64,000 nucleotides of DNA from Phytopseudomonas dryadis (GTDB lineage Bacteria > Pseudomonadota > Gammaproteobacteria > Pseudomonadales > Pseudomonadaceae): NCBI RefSeq assembly GCF_004327355.1, contig NZ_QJUM01000011.1, positions 110,110-174,109 on the forward strand, in the 5' to 3' direction. The notes beneath the pieces are model-generated. The model was not told the origin of the DNA and ran no database searches. It saw nothing but the letters and a program-made list of their open reading frames with translations. Positions 47,882 to 57,491 of the stretch are shown piece after piece. The position numbers and the translations under genes are program-made. Within the stretch, counting starts at the first letter, position 1, and the number at the start of each line of letters is the position of its first letter.

Positions 47882-48877
47882 ATGAGTATTCAAGTTCAAG
47901 GCATCAACAAGCACTTCGGCCAGTTCAAGGCGCTCGACAACATCAACCTGAACATCAACAGCGGCGAGCTGGTGGCCCTGCTCGGCCCGTCCGGCTGCGG
48001 CAAGACCACCCTGCTGCGCATCATCGCCGGCCTGGAAACCCCGGACAGCGGCAACATCGTGTTCCACGGCGAAGACGTGTCCGAACACGACGTGCGCGAT
48101 CGCAAGGTCGGCTTCGTGTTCCAGCACTACGCCCTGTTCCGCCACATGACGGTGTTCGACAACGTCGCCTTCGGCTTGCGCATGAAGGCCAAACGCGAGC
48201 GGCCGAACGAGAACGTGATCAAGAAGAAGGTGCACGACCTGCTCGACCTGGTGCAGCTCGACTGGCTCGCCGACCGCTACCCGGAACAGCTTTCCGGCGG
48301 CCAGCGCCAGCGTATCGCCCTGGCTCGCGCCCTGGCGGTGGAGCCCAAGGTGCTGCTGCTCGACGAACCCTTCGGCGCCCTCGATGCCAAGGTACGCAAG
48401 GAACTGCGTCGCTGGCTGGCGCGCCTGCACGAAGAAGTGCACCTGACCAGCGTGTTCGTCACCCACGACCAGGAAGAAGCCATGGAAGTGGCCGACCGCA
48501 TCGTGGTGATGAACAAGGGCGTGGTCGAGCAGATCGGCTCGCCGGCCGAGGTTTACGAGAAACCGGCCAGCGACTTCGTCTACCACTTCCTCGGCGACGC
48601 CAACCGACTGTACGTGGGCGAAGACCGCCACGTGCTGTTCCGCCCCCACGAAGTCCATCTGTCGACCGAACCGCAGGACGATCACCAGGCCGGCGAAGTG
48701 CGCGACATCCGGCCACTGGGGGCGATCACCCGGGTGACCCTCAAGGTCGAGGGCCAGGATGAACTGATCGAAGCCGAAGTGGCCAAGGATCACCTCAGCC
48801 TGGACAACCTCAGCCGCGGTGCCACCCTGTACTTCAAGCCCAAGGCCGGCAAACCGGTCACCACCACGGCCAGCTAA
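47882..48877 (+). CDS. cysA: Sulfate ABC transporter ATP-binding protein CysA
   Basis: The ATPase of sulfate/thiosulfate import, 331 residues. Walker [12 protein letters not shown]-loop [13 protein letters not shown], signature [15 protein letters not shown], Walker [21 protein letters not shown] and switch His [14 protein letters not shown] are present. The C-terminal TOBE-like domain includes [11 protein letters not shown]. The ATG at 47882 was chosen because upstream in-frame sequence is a shadow of cysW. CAGGTG lies upstream. Confidence 0.95.
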   Translation: MSIQVQGINKHFGQFKALDNINLNINSGELVALLGPSGCGKTTLLRIIAGLETPDSGNIVFHGEDVSEHDVRDRKVGFVFQHYALFRHMTVFDNVAFGLRMKAKRERPNENVIKKKVHDLLDLVQLDWLADRYPEQLSGGQRQRIALARALAVEPKVLLLDEPFGALDAKVRKELRRWLARLHEEVHLTSVFVTHDQEEAMEVADRIVVMNKGVVEQIGSPAEVYEKPASDFVYHFLGDANRLYVGEDRHVLFRPHEVHLSTEPQDDHQAGEVRDIRPLGAITRVTLKVEGQDELIEAEVAKDHLSLDNLSRGATLYFKPKAGKPVTTTAS

Positions 48878-48921
48878 GCCCGAAAGCGGACGGCCGATAG
48901 GAGCGCTAAAGGCTGAAGTTC

Positions 48922-48970
48922 GTAGGATGGGTGAAACCCATCGGCAATTGATGGGTTTCACCCATCCTAC
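48922..48970. repeat. 21-bp perfect hairpin repeat after cysA
   Basis: Arms at 48922-48942 and 48950-48970 are exact reverse complements over 21 bp (beginning GTAGGATGGGTGAAACCC) with a 7-base loop GGCAATT. The left arm recurs at 42505-42525. It may double as a terminator or mRNA-end structure for cysA. Confidence 0.8.
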
Positions 48971-48980
48971 AGGCTGCCTC

Positions 48981-49011
48981 GCTTCTAGCTTGAAGCTTGT
49001 GGCTTGCAGCT
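48981..49011. repeat. Short AAGCTT-rich repeat
   Basis: CTTCTAGCTTGAAGCTTGTG and GCTTGCAGCTC are a truncated copy of the element at 26653, 39611 and 3157. Confidence 0.6.
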
Positions 49012-49029
49012 CAACGTCCGCTTCCGCTT

Positions 49030-49557
49030 TTAAGAAGGCGCCGTCTTGCGTTCGCGGATGCAGGTCGGCCCGGCGCGCTGCACCACCGCCTGCTCCACCT
49101 CATGGCGCAGGCCAAGCAGAAAGGCGGCCTCGGCTATCACGAACAGTGGCCCGACCATCAGCCCCATGATGTCGTCGACGAAAGCCGGCTTGCGCCCCTC
49201 GTAGAAATGGCCGATGAACTGGATGATCCAGCCGACCACGAACAAGCCGAGCCCGGCACTCAGCCACAGCGCCGTGCCGCCCATCGCCAGCAGGGCACCG
49301 ATCCATAGGGCGAGGCCAAGCAGCAGCGTCATGACCAGGCCGAAGCGAAGATCCAGACGCAGGTAGAAGCAGACGGCCGCCAGGGTCACCAGGGTCGCCG
49401 GCGACAGCCACACACCGGCCACCGGCAGGCCTGGCCGCGACAGCAGCACGGCCACCGCCAGCACGATCATGGGAATGCCGATGAAGTGAGTGGCGATATT
49501 ACGCCGGTCGCGGTGATAGGCCGCGTATTGAGCCAGATGATCGACCAGAGTTTTCAT
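49030..49557 (-). CDS. DUF962/Mpo1-like membrane protein
   Basis: A 175-residue protein with about four hydrophobic helices. It starts MKTLVDHLAQYAAYHRDRRN and contains NIATHFIGIPMIVLAVAVLL and VGWIIQFIGHFYEGRKPAF. These match the YGL010w/Mpo1 family, whose yeast member is a dioxygenase acting on 2-hydroxy fatty acids. Family histidines (HRDRRNIATH and FIGHFYE) are present. The ATG has GGAG seven bases upstream. It is divergent from a Crp-type regulator with 86 bp between. Its bacterial role is unknown. Confidence 0.88.
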   Translation of the reverse strand: MKTLVDHLAQYAAYHRDRRNIATHFIGIPMIVLAVAVLLSRPGLPVAGVWLSPATLVTLAAVCFYLRLDLRFGLVMTLLLGLALWIGALLAMGGTALWLSAGLGLFVVGWIIQFIGHFYEGRKPAFVDDIMGLMVGPLFVIAEAAFLLGLRHEVEQAVVQRAGPTCIRERKTAPS

Positions 49558-49643
49558 TATTGTTCTCCAAGGCAACGGTCAAGCGATAATGAACCCGCTA
49601 CCCGGCGGCGTACTGTCAGGTAGCCGACAAACCGGGAGCCCTC

Positions 49644-50321
49644 ATGACCGACCTGCACGCCCACCTGCTTCAGGGCCAGTGGTTCGCCGCTCTGCCCGCC
49701 GCGCTCCGGCAGGCCCTGCTGGAAATGGCCCAGGAAGTGCACCTGGATGCCGGCCAGCGCCTGTTCCGCCGCGGCGATGCGCCCAGTGGCCTGTACGCCG
49801 TGGTGGCCGGCGCCATACGCATCGGCGCGGTCGACCGCCAGGGCAAGGAAGCCCTGCTGACCCTGATCGAACCGCCGTACTGGTTCGGCGAAATCTCCCT
49901 GTTCGACGGCCAGCCGCGTACCCACGACGCCTTCGCCGTAAGCGCCAGCACCCTGCTGCGGGTGCCCCAGGCCGACCTGCTGGCATTGCTCGACGCGCAT
50001 CCCGGCTACTGGCGCGACCTCGCCCTGCTGATGACGCACAAGGTGCGCCTGGCCTTCATCACCCTGGAAGAGATGAGCCTGCTGCCCGCCGCCCAGCGCC
50101 TGGCCAGGCGTCTGCTGCTGATCGCCGAACACTATGGCGAAACCCGGGGCCCGCAGCGCATCATCCACCTGGCTCAGGAACAGCTGGCGCTGATGCTGGC
50201 GATTTCCCGGCAGACCACCAACCAGATTCTCAAGGAGCTGGAAGCCCGGGGCATCCTGCGCCTGACCTATGGCGAAATCGAGATTCTCGACCTGGAAGGC
50301 CTGCGTAAGGTCTCGCAGTAG
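49644..50321 (+). CDS. Crp/Fnr-family transcriptional regulator
   Basis: A 225-residue regulator. The N-terminal cyclic-nucleotide-binding fold covers about residues 10-125 (LFRRGDAPSGLYAVVAGAIR, then PYWFGEISLFDGQPRTHDAF). The C-terminal winged helix has EQLALMLAISRQTTNQILKE. The protein has no cysteine, so it is not an iron-sulfur Fnr/Anr. The effector, which could be cAMP or another ligand, is not known. It is divergent from the DUF962 gene and upstream of the PhoD-like gene. Confidence 0.88.
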   Translation: MTDLHAHLLQGQWFAALPAALRQALLEMAQEVHLDAGQRLFRRGDAPSGLYAVVAGAIRIGAVDRQGKEALLTLIEPPYWFGEISLFDGQPRTHDAFAVSASTLLRVPQADLLALLDAHPGYWRDLALLMTHKVRLAFITLEEMSLLPAAQRLARRLLLIAEHYGETRGPQRIIHLAQEQLALMLAISRQTTNQILKELEARGILRLTYGEIEILDLEGLRKVSQ

Positions 50322-50437
50322 GAACTGCCACAATCATATGAACAATTCGTGATAGGCGAACCAATGGCCAAGCGCCATGTCCATGTTCCTCCATCGACAG
50401 CCGCCCATGTCCCTGTTCCTCGTCCGCCGAAGCCCTG

Positions 50438-52378
50438 ATGCCCTTGTCCGAATCCACCGCTGACCACCCACTACCGCCGGTACTCGCCGGTCCGCTGCTG
50501 CGCCGTCTGCAGCCTGGGCGGCTGGTGCTGTGGCTGGTGGCTACTCGCGAGCTGTCGCTGACACTACGGCTGGGCGACAACGAGCACCGCCTCGGAGACG
50601 ATAGCTGTCAGCGTCTGACCATCGGCCGCCACGCGGTCATGCACCTGATCGACCTGCGCCTGGACACGCCGCTGCCGCAGGACGAACGGATCGACTACGA
50701 CCTGCTGATCGACGGCGCCCGGGGTATCGCCGACTGGGCTCCGCACCTGCTGTACGGCGAGGCGCGCCAACCCAACTTCGTCCTGCGCGCGCACATCGAC
50801 CATCTGCTGCATGGTTCCTGCCGCAAACCGCATCACCCTTCGGCCGATGGTCTGCTCTGCGCCGATCGCCTGCTGGCCGAGCCCCATGCCCCGCACGAGC
50901 GCCCGGCGCTGCTGATGCACAGCGGCGACCAGGTGTACGCCGACGATGTCGCCGGGCCCATGCTGCGTGCGATCCACGGCCTGATCGAACGCCTGGGCCT
51001 GTACCACGAGCGCCTCGAAGGCGCTGTGGTCGACGACAGTGCGGCGCTCTACGCGCATCCGGCCAGCTACTACCGGCGCGCCGACCTGCTGCCAGCGCTG
51101 AAGAGCAACGAAACCCTGCGCGAACGCTTCTTCGGCGGTACGGAAAAGCCGATCTTCACCAGCAGCAACGCCGACAACCACCTGGTCAGCCTGGCCGAGG
51201 TGCTGGCCATGTACCTGCTGGTCTGGTCGCCCACGCCCTGGACGCTGATCGATACGGACATGCCAGCGCTGGAGGCCGAACACGCCGAACGTTATCGCCG
51301 GGAACTGACGCACATCGACGCCTTCGTCGGCGGGCTGAGCGGTGTCGCCCGGGTTCTGGCGCACCTGCCGAACCTGATGATCTTCGACGACCATGACGTC
51401 ACCGACGACTGGAACCTCTCGGCGCAGTGGGAAGAAACCGCCTACGGTCACCCGTTCTCCAAGCGCATCATCGGCAACGCCCTGATCGGCTACCTGCTCT
51501 GCCAGGGCTGGGGCAACAACCCGGACGCCTTCGGCGAGCCCCTGGGCAACGCCCGTAGCCTGTGCGAGCAGGCCAAAGGCGGGAGCCTGGACAGCCCGAT
51601 GCAGGATCGCCTGATCGACCGGTTGCTCGCTTTCCAGCAGTGGCATTACCTGTTACCCAGCACACCGGCCCTACTGGTGCTCGATACCCGCACCCGCCGC
51701 TGGCGCAGCGAGCGCCACCCCAGGCGTCCCTCCGGCCTGCTCGACTGGGAAGCGCTCAGCGAATTCCAGCAGGATCTGCTCGATCATCCGTCGGCGATCA
51801 TCGTCTCGCCGGCGCCGATGTTCGGGGTCAAGCTGATCGAGATCGTACAGCGGGTCTTCAGTTGGGCCGGCCAACCGCTGATGGTCGATGCGGAAAACTG
51901 GATGGCGCATCGCGGTGCGGCGCGGGTGATGCTCAACATCTTCCGTCATTCGCGCACGCCGGGCGACTACGTGATCCTTTCCGGCGACGTGCACTACTCG
52001 TTCTTCTACGAAGTGCGTATTCGCCAGCGCAGGCACGGCCCGACCATCTGGCAGGTCACCAGCAGCGGGGTGAAGAACGAGTTCCCGCGGCGCCTGCTGG
52101 ATATCTTCGACCGCCTCAACCGCTGGCTGTATGCGCCCTGGTCGCCGCTGAACCGGCTGACCAAACGCCGGCGCATGCAGGTGTTTCCGCACATCCCCGA
52201 ACACAGCAAGGCGGGCGAACGCCTGTGGAATGCGGCCGGCCTGGGCCAGGTGCTATTCAATGCCGAAGGCCAGCCTCAGCGGGTGTTCCAACTCAACGCC
52301 GATGGCTCCCCACGCACCGAATTCATCGATGATCGCGACGAAGTGCCGGAGCCGCACGAAGAGCCCAACCGCGCCTAG
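50438..52378 (+). CDS. PhoD-like metallophosphatase (cytoplasmic type)
   Basis: A 646-residue protein with metal-site motifs of the PhoD metallophosphoesterase family: LMHSGDQVYADD, NLMIFDDHDVTDDWNL and YVILSGDVHYSF. No signal peptide or Tat motif is seen, unlike secreted PhoD, so it is probably cytoplasmic or membrane-peripheral. The substrate is unknown. The start ATG lacks a strong ribosome site. The upstream 116 bp contains an imperfect direct repeat (CATGTCCATGTTCCTC and CATGTCCCTGTTCCTC). A repeat region follows the gene. Confidence 0.85.
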   Translation: MPLSESTADHPLPPVLAGPLLRRLQPGRLVLWLVATRELSLTLRLGDNEHRLGDDSCQRLTIGRHAVMHLIDLRLDTPLPQDERIDYDLLIDGARGIADWAPHLLYGEARQPNFVLRAHIDHLLHGSCRKPHHPSADGLLCADRLLAEPHAPHERPALLMHSGDQVYADDVAGPMLRAIHGLIERLGLYHERLEGAVVDDSAALYAHPASYYRRADLLPALKSNETLRERFFGGTEKPIFTSSNADNHLVSLAEVLAMYLLVWSPTPWTLIDTDMPALEAEHAERYRRELTHIDAFVGGLSGVARVLAHLPNLMIFDDHDVTDDWNLSAQWEETAYGHPFSKRIIGNALIGYLLCQGWGNNPDAFGEPLGNARSLCEQAKGGSLDSPMQDRLIDRLLAFQQWHYLLPSTPALLVLDTRTRRWRSERHPRRPSGLLDWEALSEFQQDLLDHPSAIIVSPAPMFGVKLIEIVQRVFSWAGQPLMVDAENWMAHRGAARVMLNIFRHSRTPGDYVILSGDVHYSFFYEVRIRQRRHGPTIWQVTSSGVKNEFPRRLLDIFDRLNRWLYAPWSPLNRLTKRRRMQVFPHIPEHSKAGERLWNAAGLGQVLFNAEGQPQRVFQLNADGSPRTEFIDDRDEVPEPHEEPNRA

Positions 52379-52406
52379 CGTTCAAGCCCGCCAAATCGCA
52401 CACCCC

Positions 52407-52616
52407 GTAGGAGCCCGCTTGCGGGCGATACGACGGTGGCCATTGTGCAATTCCACGCCATGGCCACCATTCGCCGGCAAGAGCCAGGCGCCCCGTTCCT
52501 ACACGATCGCGTGATCTACAAACCTGTAGGAGCCCCGACCTCGGGGCGAATTGATTGCGGCCATCCCGCAAAAACGGCGTCGTGCCCACCATTCGCCGCG
52601 AGGTCGCGGCTCCCAC
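52407..52616. repeat. Dispersed repeat, two units (copies 4 and 5)
   Basis: Unit 1 (52407-52502) begins GTAGGAGCCCGCTTGCGGGC. Unit 2 (52526-52616) begins GTAGGAGCCCCGACCTCGGG and ends GGTCGCGGCTCCCAC. They fill the gap between the PhoD-like gene and the PauB-type gene, which are convergent. Confidence 0.7.
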
Positions 52617-52630
52617 AACAGCGGGATCGC

Positions 52631-53944
52631 CTAGCGCAGCCTCTCCAGCATCCGGTAGTACCACATGCCCAGCGCCAGCATGGGATTGCCCAGCCGATCG
52701 CCCATCGGCACCTTGATATGCGAACAGGCGGCGAAGGTGTCGAAGCGCTCCAGTTCGCCGCTCATGGCTTCGGCCATGATCTCGCCCAGCACATGGCTGG
52801 TGGCGATGCCATGGCCGGAATAGCCCTGGCAGTACCAGACGTTCGGCGACAGCTTGCCCAACTGTGGAATGCGGTTGATGACGATGCCCATGGCGCAGCT
52901 CCACTGGAACTCGATGGGCACGTCCTTGAGGCAGGGAAAGGTACGCTCGATACCCGGGCGCAGTTCGGCGGCGATATCCCGCGAATCGCGCCCGGAATAG
53001 TTGGCGCCACCGCCGAACAGCAGGCGTCCGTCGGCGGTCAGGCGGTAGTAATCGAGGACGAAGCGGCAGTCGTAGACCGCCAGATCCTGCGGGTTGATCT
53101 GCCGCGCCAGTTCCCCCAGGGGCGCGGTGGTGACGATGCCGCCCATGGCCGGGAAAATCATGCCCTTGAGCGTTTTCGGCTCCAGCCGGTGGTACACGTC
53201 GCCGGCCAGCAGCACCTGGTTGGCGACGATACGGCCTTCGGCGGTGACCAGAGCCGGCCTGGCGCCATGCACGATCTGCAGTACCGGCGACTGCTCGAAG
53301 ATCAGCGCGCCCAGGCTGCTCGCGGCGCGGGCTTCGCCCAGGCACAGGTTCAGCGGGTGCAGGTGCATGTTGCGGCTGTTCTTCAGCGCGCCGACATACA
53401 GCGGGCTGTCGAGGTGCGCGCGGACGGCGTCGCGATCGAGCAATTGCAGCTCATCGCCCATGCCCCGGCGCAGCGCCTCGTCATGGGCCGCCTTCAGCTC
53501 CTCCATGTGGCTGGGCTTCATCGCCGCGTGCAGATGCCCGTGCTTGAGGTCGCAGGCGATGCCGTAGCGCTCGACCCGCCGCTTGATGATGGCATGCCCA
53601 CGCCAGCGCAGATCCCAGATGAAATCGTCGACCTCGTCGCCCAGGCGCTTGCGCATCTGCTTGCCCATGGCGGCATCGCCGGACAGGCTGCCGGTGACCT
53701 GACCGCCATTGCGCCCACTGGCGCCCCAGCCAACCTTGCGGGCTTCCACCACGGCCACCTTGAAGCCGCGTTCGGCCAGTTCCAGCGCAGTGGCCAGGCC
53801 GGTGAAGCCGGCGCCGATGATCGCCACATCGACCTGCACCTCGCCCTGCAGGACCGGATAAGCGCTTTCCTCGTTGAGAGTCGCGGTGTAATAGGACGGG
53901 CTGCGCTCAGCCGCGGCAACCCCGTGTCGAATGATGGTGTTCAT
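52631..53944 (-). CDS. FAD-dependent gamma-glutamylpolyamine oxidase, PauB/PuuB type
   Basis: A DAO-family flavoprotein of 437 residues. The FAD-binding motif is DVAIIGAGFTGLATALELAE near residues 40-60, followed by VVEARKVGWGASGRNGGQVT. The C-terminal QGYSGHGIATSHVLGEIMAE is typical of PuuB. It would oxidise gamma-glutamylated putrescine to the aldehyde with release of H2O2 and ammonia. The internal ATG at 53944 has AAGGACA upstream. It follows a GS-type ligase gene by 106 bp on the same strand, so ligase and oxidase form a pair. P. aeruginosa has several PauB paralogues; which one this matches was not established. Confidence 0.88.
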   Translation of the reverse strand: MNTIIRHGVAAAERSPSYYTATLNEESAYPVLQGEVQVDVAIIGAGFTGLATALELAERGFKVAVVEARKVGWGASGRNGGQVTGSLSGDAAMGKQMRKRLGDEVDDFIWDLRWRGHAIIKRRVERYGIACDLKHGHLHAAMKPSHMEELKAAHDEALRRGMGDELQLLDRDAVRAHLDSPLYVGALKNSRNMHLHPLNLCLGEARAASSLGALIFEQSPVLQIVHGARPALVTAEGRIVANQVLLAGDVYHRLEPKTLKGMIFPAMGGIVTTAPLGELARQINPQDLAVYDCRFVLDYYRLTADGRLLFGGGANYSGRDSRDIAAELRPGIERTFPCLKDVPIEFQWSCAMGIVINRIPQLGKLSPNVWYCQGYSGHGIATSHVLGEIMAEAMSGELERFDTFAACSHIKVPMGDRLGNPMLALGMWYYRMLERLR

Positions 53945-54050
53945 GTTCTGTCCTTGTCGGCGCACCCGGCGCAGCCTGGATATTCGATTTGGCGTGGGTC
54001 GGACAGCCACCCGCTGATCGAGTGCCGATATCCGCCCGGCACAATGCGCC

Positions 54051-55415
54051 TCAAGCCTGATTCAGGTACCAGCGCCAGTCCTGCTCGCCGACTTCGCCCA
54101 TGAAGCGGCGATGCTCTTCGCGCTTGACCGCCAGATACACCCGCAGAAATTCTTCTCCCAGGGCGCCAGGGGCCCAGGTCGAGGCCTGCAAGGCACGCAG
54201 CGAGGTCAACCAGTCGGTCGGCAGCAGGGTCGTGGCCTGAGCATAGCCATTGCCCTCGATCGGCGCCCCCGGGTCCAGCTCCTCTTCGATTCCACGGTGG
54301 ATGGCGGCGAGGATCGCGGCGGCGGCCAGATAGGGGTTGGCATCGGCGCCGCAGATGCGGTGCTCGATATGCCGGCTCGCGGCCGGGCCGCCCGGCACGC
54401 GCAGACTGACGGTGCGGTTGTCGACGCCCCAGGTGGGCGCCAGCGGCGCATAGCTGTTGGCCTGGAAACGCCGGTAGGAATTGGCGTTGGGACAGAACAG
54501 CAACAACGAGTCGAGCAGACAGGCGAGCATGCCGCCCACCGCCCGACGCAACAACGGTGTACCGGCGGCGGCCTCGCTGGCGAACAGGTTGCGGCCTTCG
54601 CCGTCGTTCAGGCTGACGTGCATGTGCATGCCGGTGCCGGCCAGGTGCTCGAAGGGCTTGGCCATGAAGCAGGCCTGCATGCCATGGCGATGAGCCACGC
54701 CCTTGACCAGGCGCTTGTACCGTACCGCCTGATCCATCGCCTGCAGCGCATCGCCATGCTCCAGGGTAATCTCCACCTGTCCCGGCGCGTACTCGGAAAT
54801 CGCCGTGCGCGCCGGTATGCCCTGGGCCTTGCACGCCGCGTAGAGATCGGCGAGAAACGGTTCGATCTGCTCCAGCTCGCGCAGGCCGTAGACCTGGGTG
54901 TTGCGCGGCCGGCCGCCATCGGCGTCCAGCGCAGGCTGCGGATTGCCCTGGGCATCGCGCCTGGCGTCGAGCAGGTAGAACTCCAGCTCGCAGGCCATCA
55001 CCGGATGCAAGCCTTCGGCCTGCAGGCGTTCGATCACCCGCACCAGCACATGGCGCGGGTCGGCGACGCTGGCCGGCATCCCCTCCTGCGGGTGCATACT
55101 GACCTGCACCGCCGCCGTGGGGATGCGCCGCCAGGGCAGGCGCACCAGGCTGCCGGCCAGCGGATAGGCGCGGCAGTCGATATCACCGACCTCCCACACC
55201 AGGCCGGAATCCTCGACGTCATCGCCGTTGATGCTCAGGCCGAGAATGGTGCTCGGCAGCGGCCGGCCGCTACGGTACACGGCCACGAGCTCGTCGCGGT
55301 GCAACAGCTTGCCGCGCGGCACGCCGTTGCCGTCGATGATGAACAGTTCGAACAACTCGATATCGGGGTTCTGCGCGAGGAAATCCTCGGCGTCCTGCAA
55401 GGGGGCGAAGTGCAT
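54051..55415 (-). CDS. Third GS-type gamma-glutamylpolyamine synthetase (PauA type)
   Basis: A GS-fold ligase of 454 residues. Blocks seen are MACELEFYLLDARRD, SEYAPGQVEITLEHG, MHMHVSLNDGEG, NRTVSLRVPGGPAASRHIEHR and GADANPYLAAAAIL. It starts MHFAPLQDAEDFLAQNPDIE. It differs strongly from SpuB and moderately from SpuI, so it probably accepts another amine. It is upstream of the PauB-type oxidase on the same strand. No adenylylation motif is seen. Confidence 0.9.
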   Translation of the reverse strand: MHFAPLQDAEDFLAQNPDIELFELFIIDGNGVPRGKLLHRDELVAVYRSGRPLPSTILGLSINGDDVEDSGLVWEVGDIDCRAYPLAGSLVRLPWRRIPTAAVQVSMHPQEGMPASVADPRHVLVRVIERLQAEGLHPVMACELEFYLLDARRDAQGNPQPALDADGGRPRNTQVYGLRELEQIEPFLADLYAACKAQGIPARTAISEYAPGQVEITLEHGDALQAMDQAVRYKRLVKGVAHRHGMQACFMAKPFEHLAGTGMHMHVSLNDGEGRNLFASEAAAGTPLLRRAVGGMLACLLDSLLLFCPNANSYRRFQANSYAPLAPTWGVDNRTVSLRVPGGPAASRHIEHRICGADANPYLAAAAILAAIHRGIEEELDPGAPIEGNGYAQATTLLPTDWLTSLRALQASTWAPGALGEEFLRVYLAVKREEHRRFMGEVGEQDWRWYLNQA

Positions 55416-55769
55416 AGGGCTCTCGTCAGCGCCGGATGGCGCGGGCCCGCTCGAACGGGCGATGATCGGCAAGCGGCTGCACGGGGCAGCCAGTGGCATC
55501 AGATCGGAACGGCGGCGCTATCCGGCGGGCGGGCATGGCGGCAGTGCCACAGCGCCCAGAAGGCCAGGGCCCGTGGCAACGCGGTGCGCTCGGGCACGGG
55601 TGGCCGCCGGCGCAGGGCAGGTACGTATTTCGAACGGCTGGAACGGGTCGCCGGGATGCTCATGCCCTGAGGCTCGCACGCCGCCAGCGGGCAATTAAAT
55701 CGCTTTTATCGCACCTTCAGATCGTCCCGAACTAAACATTGCGCGCGGCCGCGCGTCAGCCTGCGCCGC
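55416..55769. other. 354-bp intergenic region, ligase promoter
   Basis: No credible gene is seen. The right part (55685-55740) is less GC-rich and may hold the ligase promoter on the reverse strand. No strong inverted repeat or terminator was recognised. Confidence 0.45.
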
Positions 55770-57332
55770 TCAGGGCTCCGGCTTGTAGCCCAGGCGCAGG
55801 CCGCCCCAGTGCCGCCCCTGCACATGGATGGGCACCGACAGATCGTGCATCAGCTCGCCGGTGTCGCGCATGTAGGTCTGCAGCAGCAACGGCTGCTGGT
55901 GACTGCCACAGCGGATGCCGGTGCGATCGTTGAACAGGCGCTTGCTACGGCTCTTCGCCATGTCCACCGCGCGGTCGCCGGTGGGCGGATGGTTGAAGGC
56001 CTTGTTGTGGGTCGGCACATAGCCTTCCGGGGTGCTGGCGATGGCGAATACCAGCCCCTCGTGACGCTTGAGCAGGGGTTCCTGCAGGTCCGGTAGCACC
56101 TGGTCGGCATAGCTGTCGAAGCGGGTCTTGAATCTGGGCGGGAAACTGTTGGCGATGGGCTGGTACTGGCGGTCGAACAGGTCGGCCAGGCTGATGCGGC
56201 CGGCCTGGATATCGGCCTCGAACTGCCGGGCGATCGCCGCGGCGCCTTCCCGGGCGAGGTCGTAGATGCGCTGGTGATAGTCATCCAGGCCGACGCTGGC
56301 CAGTTGCTCGCTGACCGTCTCGGCCTGCGCGACCAGTTGTTCGGCGGCCACCCCGAGCTGCCGCGTCTGCCCTTCGCTGGCACGCACATCGCCGCGCAGT
56401 TGCTCGACCGCCACCAGCAGATCGGCCAGGCGCTCGTGGTTGCTCGCCGTGCCGGCGCTGATCTGCGCCACCTGGGTGTCCACATCCGCCGCCAGATCGG
56501 CGATACCACGCAACTGCTCGCCCGTGAACTCGATCTGTCGGGCAGCCTGCTCCAGCTCATCGGCCTGGCGTTGAATATGGGTGACCACTGCGGCGCTCTG
56601 CTGGCGGATATCGGCGACCATCTGGCCGACTTCGCCGGTGGCGCTGGCGGTACGCCCGGCCAGGCTGCGCACCTCGTCGGCGACCACCGCGAAGCCACGG
56701 CCCTGCTCGCCGGCACGGGCCGCCTCGATGGCGGCGTTGAGCGCCAGCAGGTTGGTCTGGCTGGCAATCGATTGAATCACCTGAGTGACCTGCTCGATCT
56801 GCTCGGTGCGCTTGCCGAGGCCGTCGATCAGTTCGCGACTGGCAGCGGTCTGGGCGCTGAGCTGCTGCATGCGGCTGATCGCCTGTTGCAATTCGGCCTG
56901 GCCACTGGCACTGCTGTCACGCACGGTCTGCGCCGCGTTCAGGGTCTGCCCGGCACGCTGGGCGTTGTCCTGTTCGGTGCGGGTGACGGCATCGGCGCCC
57001 TCGCCAATCTGCTCCACCGCCAGCAATTGCGACTGCAGCTTGCCGGCCAGTTGCTGCACCGTATGCGACACCTGGGCCGCCGACAGCGCATTGTGGCAGG
57101 TGTGCTGCGACAGGCTCTGGCTCAAATCCCCCAGCGAGCCGGCCGCCACGGCTTGCGCCGGTGCCGGCGGACGCCGCCATGGCCCCAGCCACGGCCACAG
57201 GGCGAGCAGCAAAAGCGCGGGCACGCCGACATAGGCGGGCAAGCGCACCTGCTGGTAGACCAGCATCAGGGCGACAAGCCCGAGTGCATGCAGCACAAGG
57301 GCCAGTGAATCACGCGGGAAAACGAAACCCAT
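55770..57332 (-). CDS. Methyl-accepting chemotaxis protein with C-terminal sensor domain
   Basis: A 520-residue receptor. Two adjacent hydrophobic segments (about 9-29 and 33-50) lie at the N-terminus, with no periplasmic domain and no clear HAMP. The signalling hairpin (about 80-330) has the tip [20 protein letters not shown] and [15 protein letters not shown]. The C-terminal 150 residues form a separate domain ([20 protein letters not shown], then [20 protein letters not shown]) that ends [15 protein letters not shown], without a CheR-binding pentapeptide. Such C-terminal domains are seen in several Pseudomonas receptors and probably sense a cytoplasmic signal. The ligand is unknown. Confidence 0.9.
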   Translation of the reverse strand: MGFVFPRDSLALVLHALGLVALMLVYQQVRLPAYVGVPALLLLALWPWLGPWRRPPAPAQAVAAGSLGDLSQSLSQHTCHNALSAAQVSHTVQQLAGKLQSQLLAVEQIGEGADAVTRTEQDNAQRAGQTLNAAQTVRDSSASGQAELQQAISRMQQLSAQTAASRELIDGLGKRTEQIEQVTQVIQSIASQTNLLALNAAIEAARAGEQGRGFAVVADEVRSLAGRTASATGEVGQMVADIRQQSAAVVTHIQRQADELEQAARQIEFTGEQLRGIADLAADVDTQVAQISAGTASNHERLADLLVAVEQLRGDVRASEGQTRQLGVAAEQLVAQAETVSEQLASVGLDDYHQRIYDLAREGAAAIARQFEADIQAGRISLADLFDRQYQPIANSFPPRFKTRFDSYADQVLPDLQEPLLKRHEGLVFAIASTPEGYVPTHNKAFNHPPTGDRAVDMAKSRSKRLFNDRTGIRCGSHQQPLLLQTYMRDTGELMHDLSVPIHVQGRHWGGLRLGYKPEP

Positions 57333-57491
57333 GGCCAGACCTCGTTGTTTTTATTCTGTTCAGTTGCTGAGCAGGCGCGGAAATCTTCCGCGATCACCGA
57401 GGACATCGGCAACGGACGCACAATCTGTAGTCCCTGCGGCTCGAGTTGACCACCTGCACGCTACGCCTGAACATGGCACTTTGGTAGCAGA

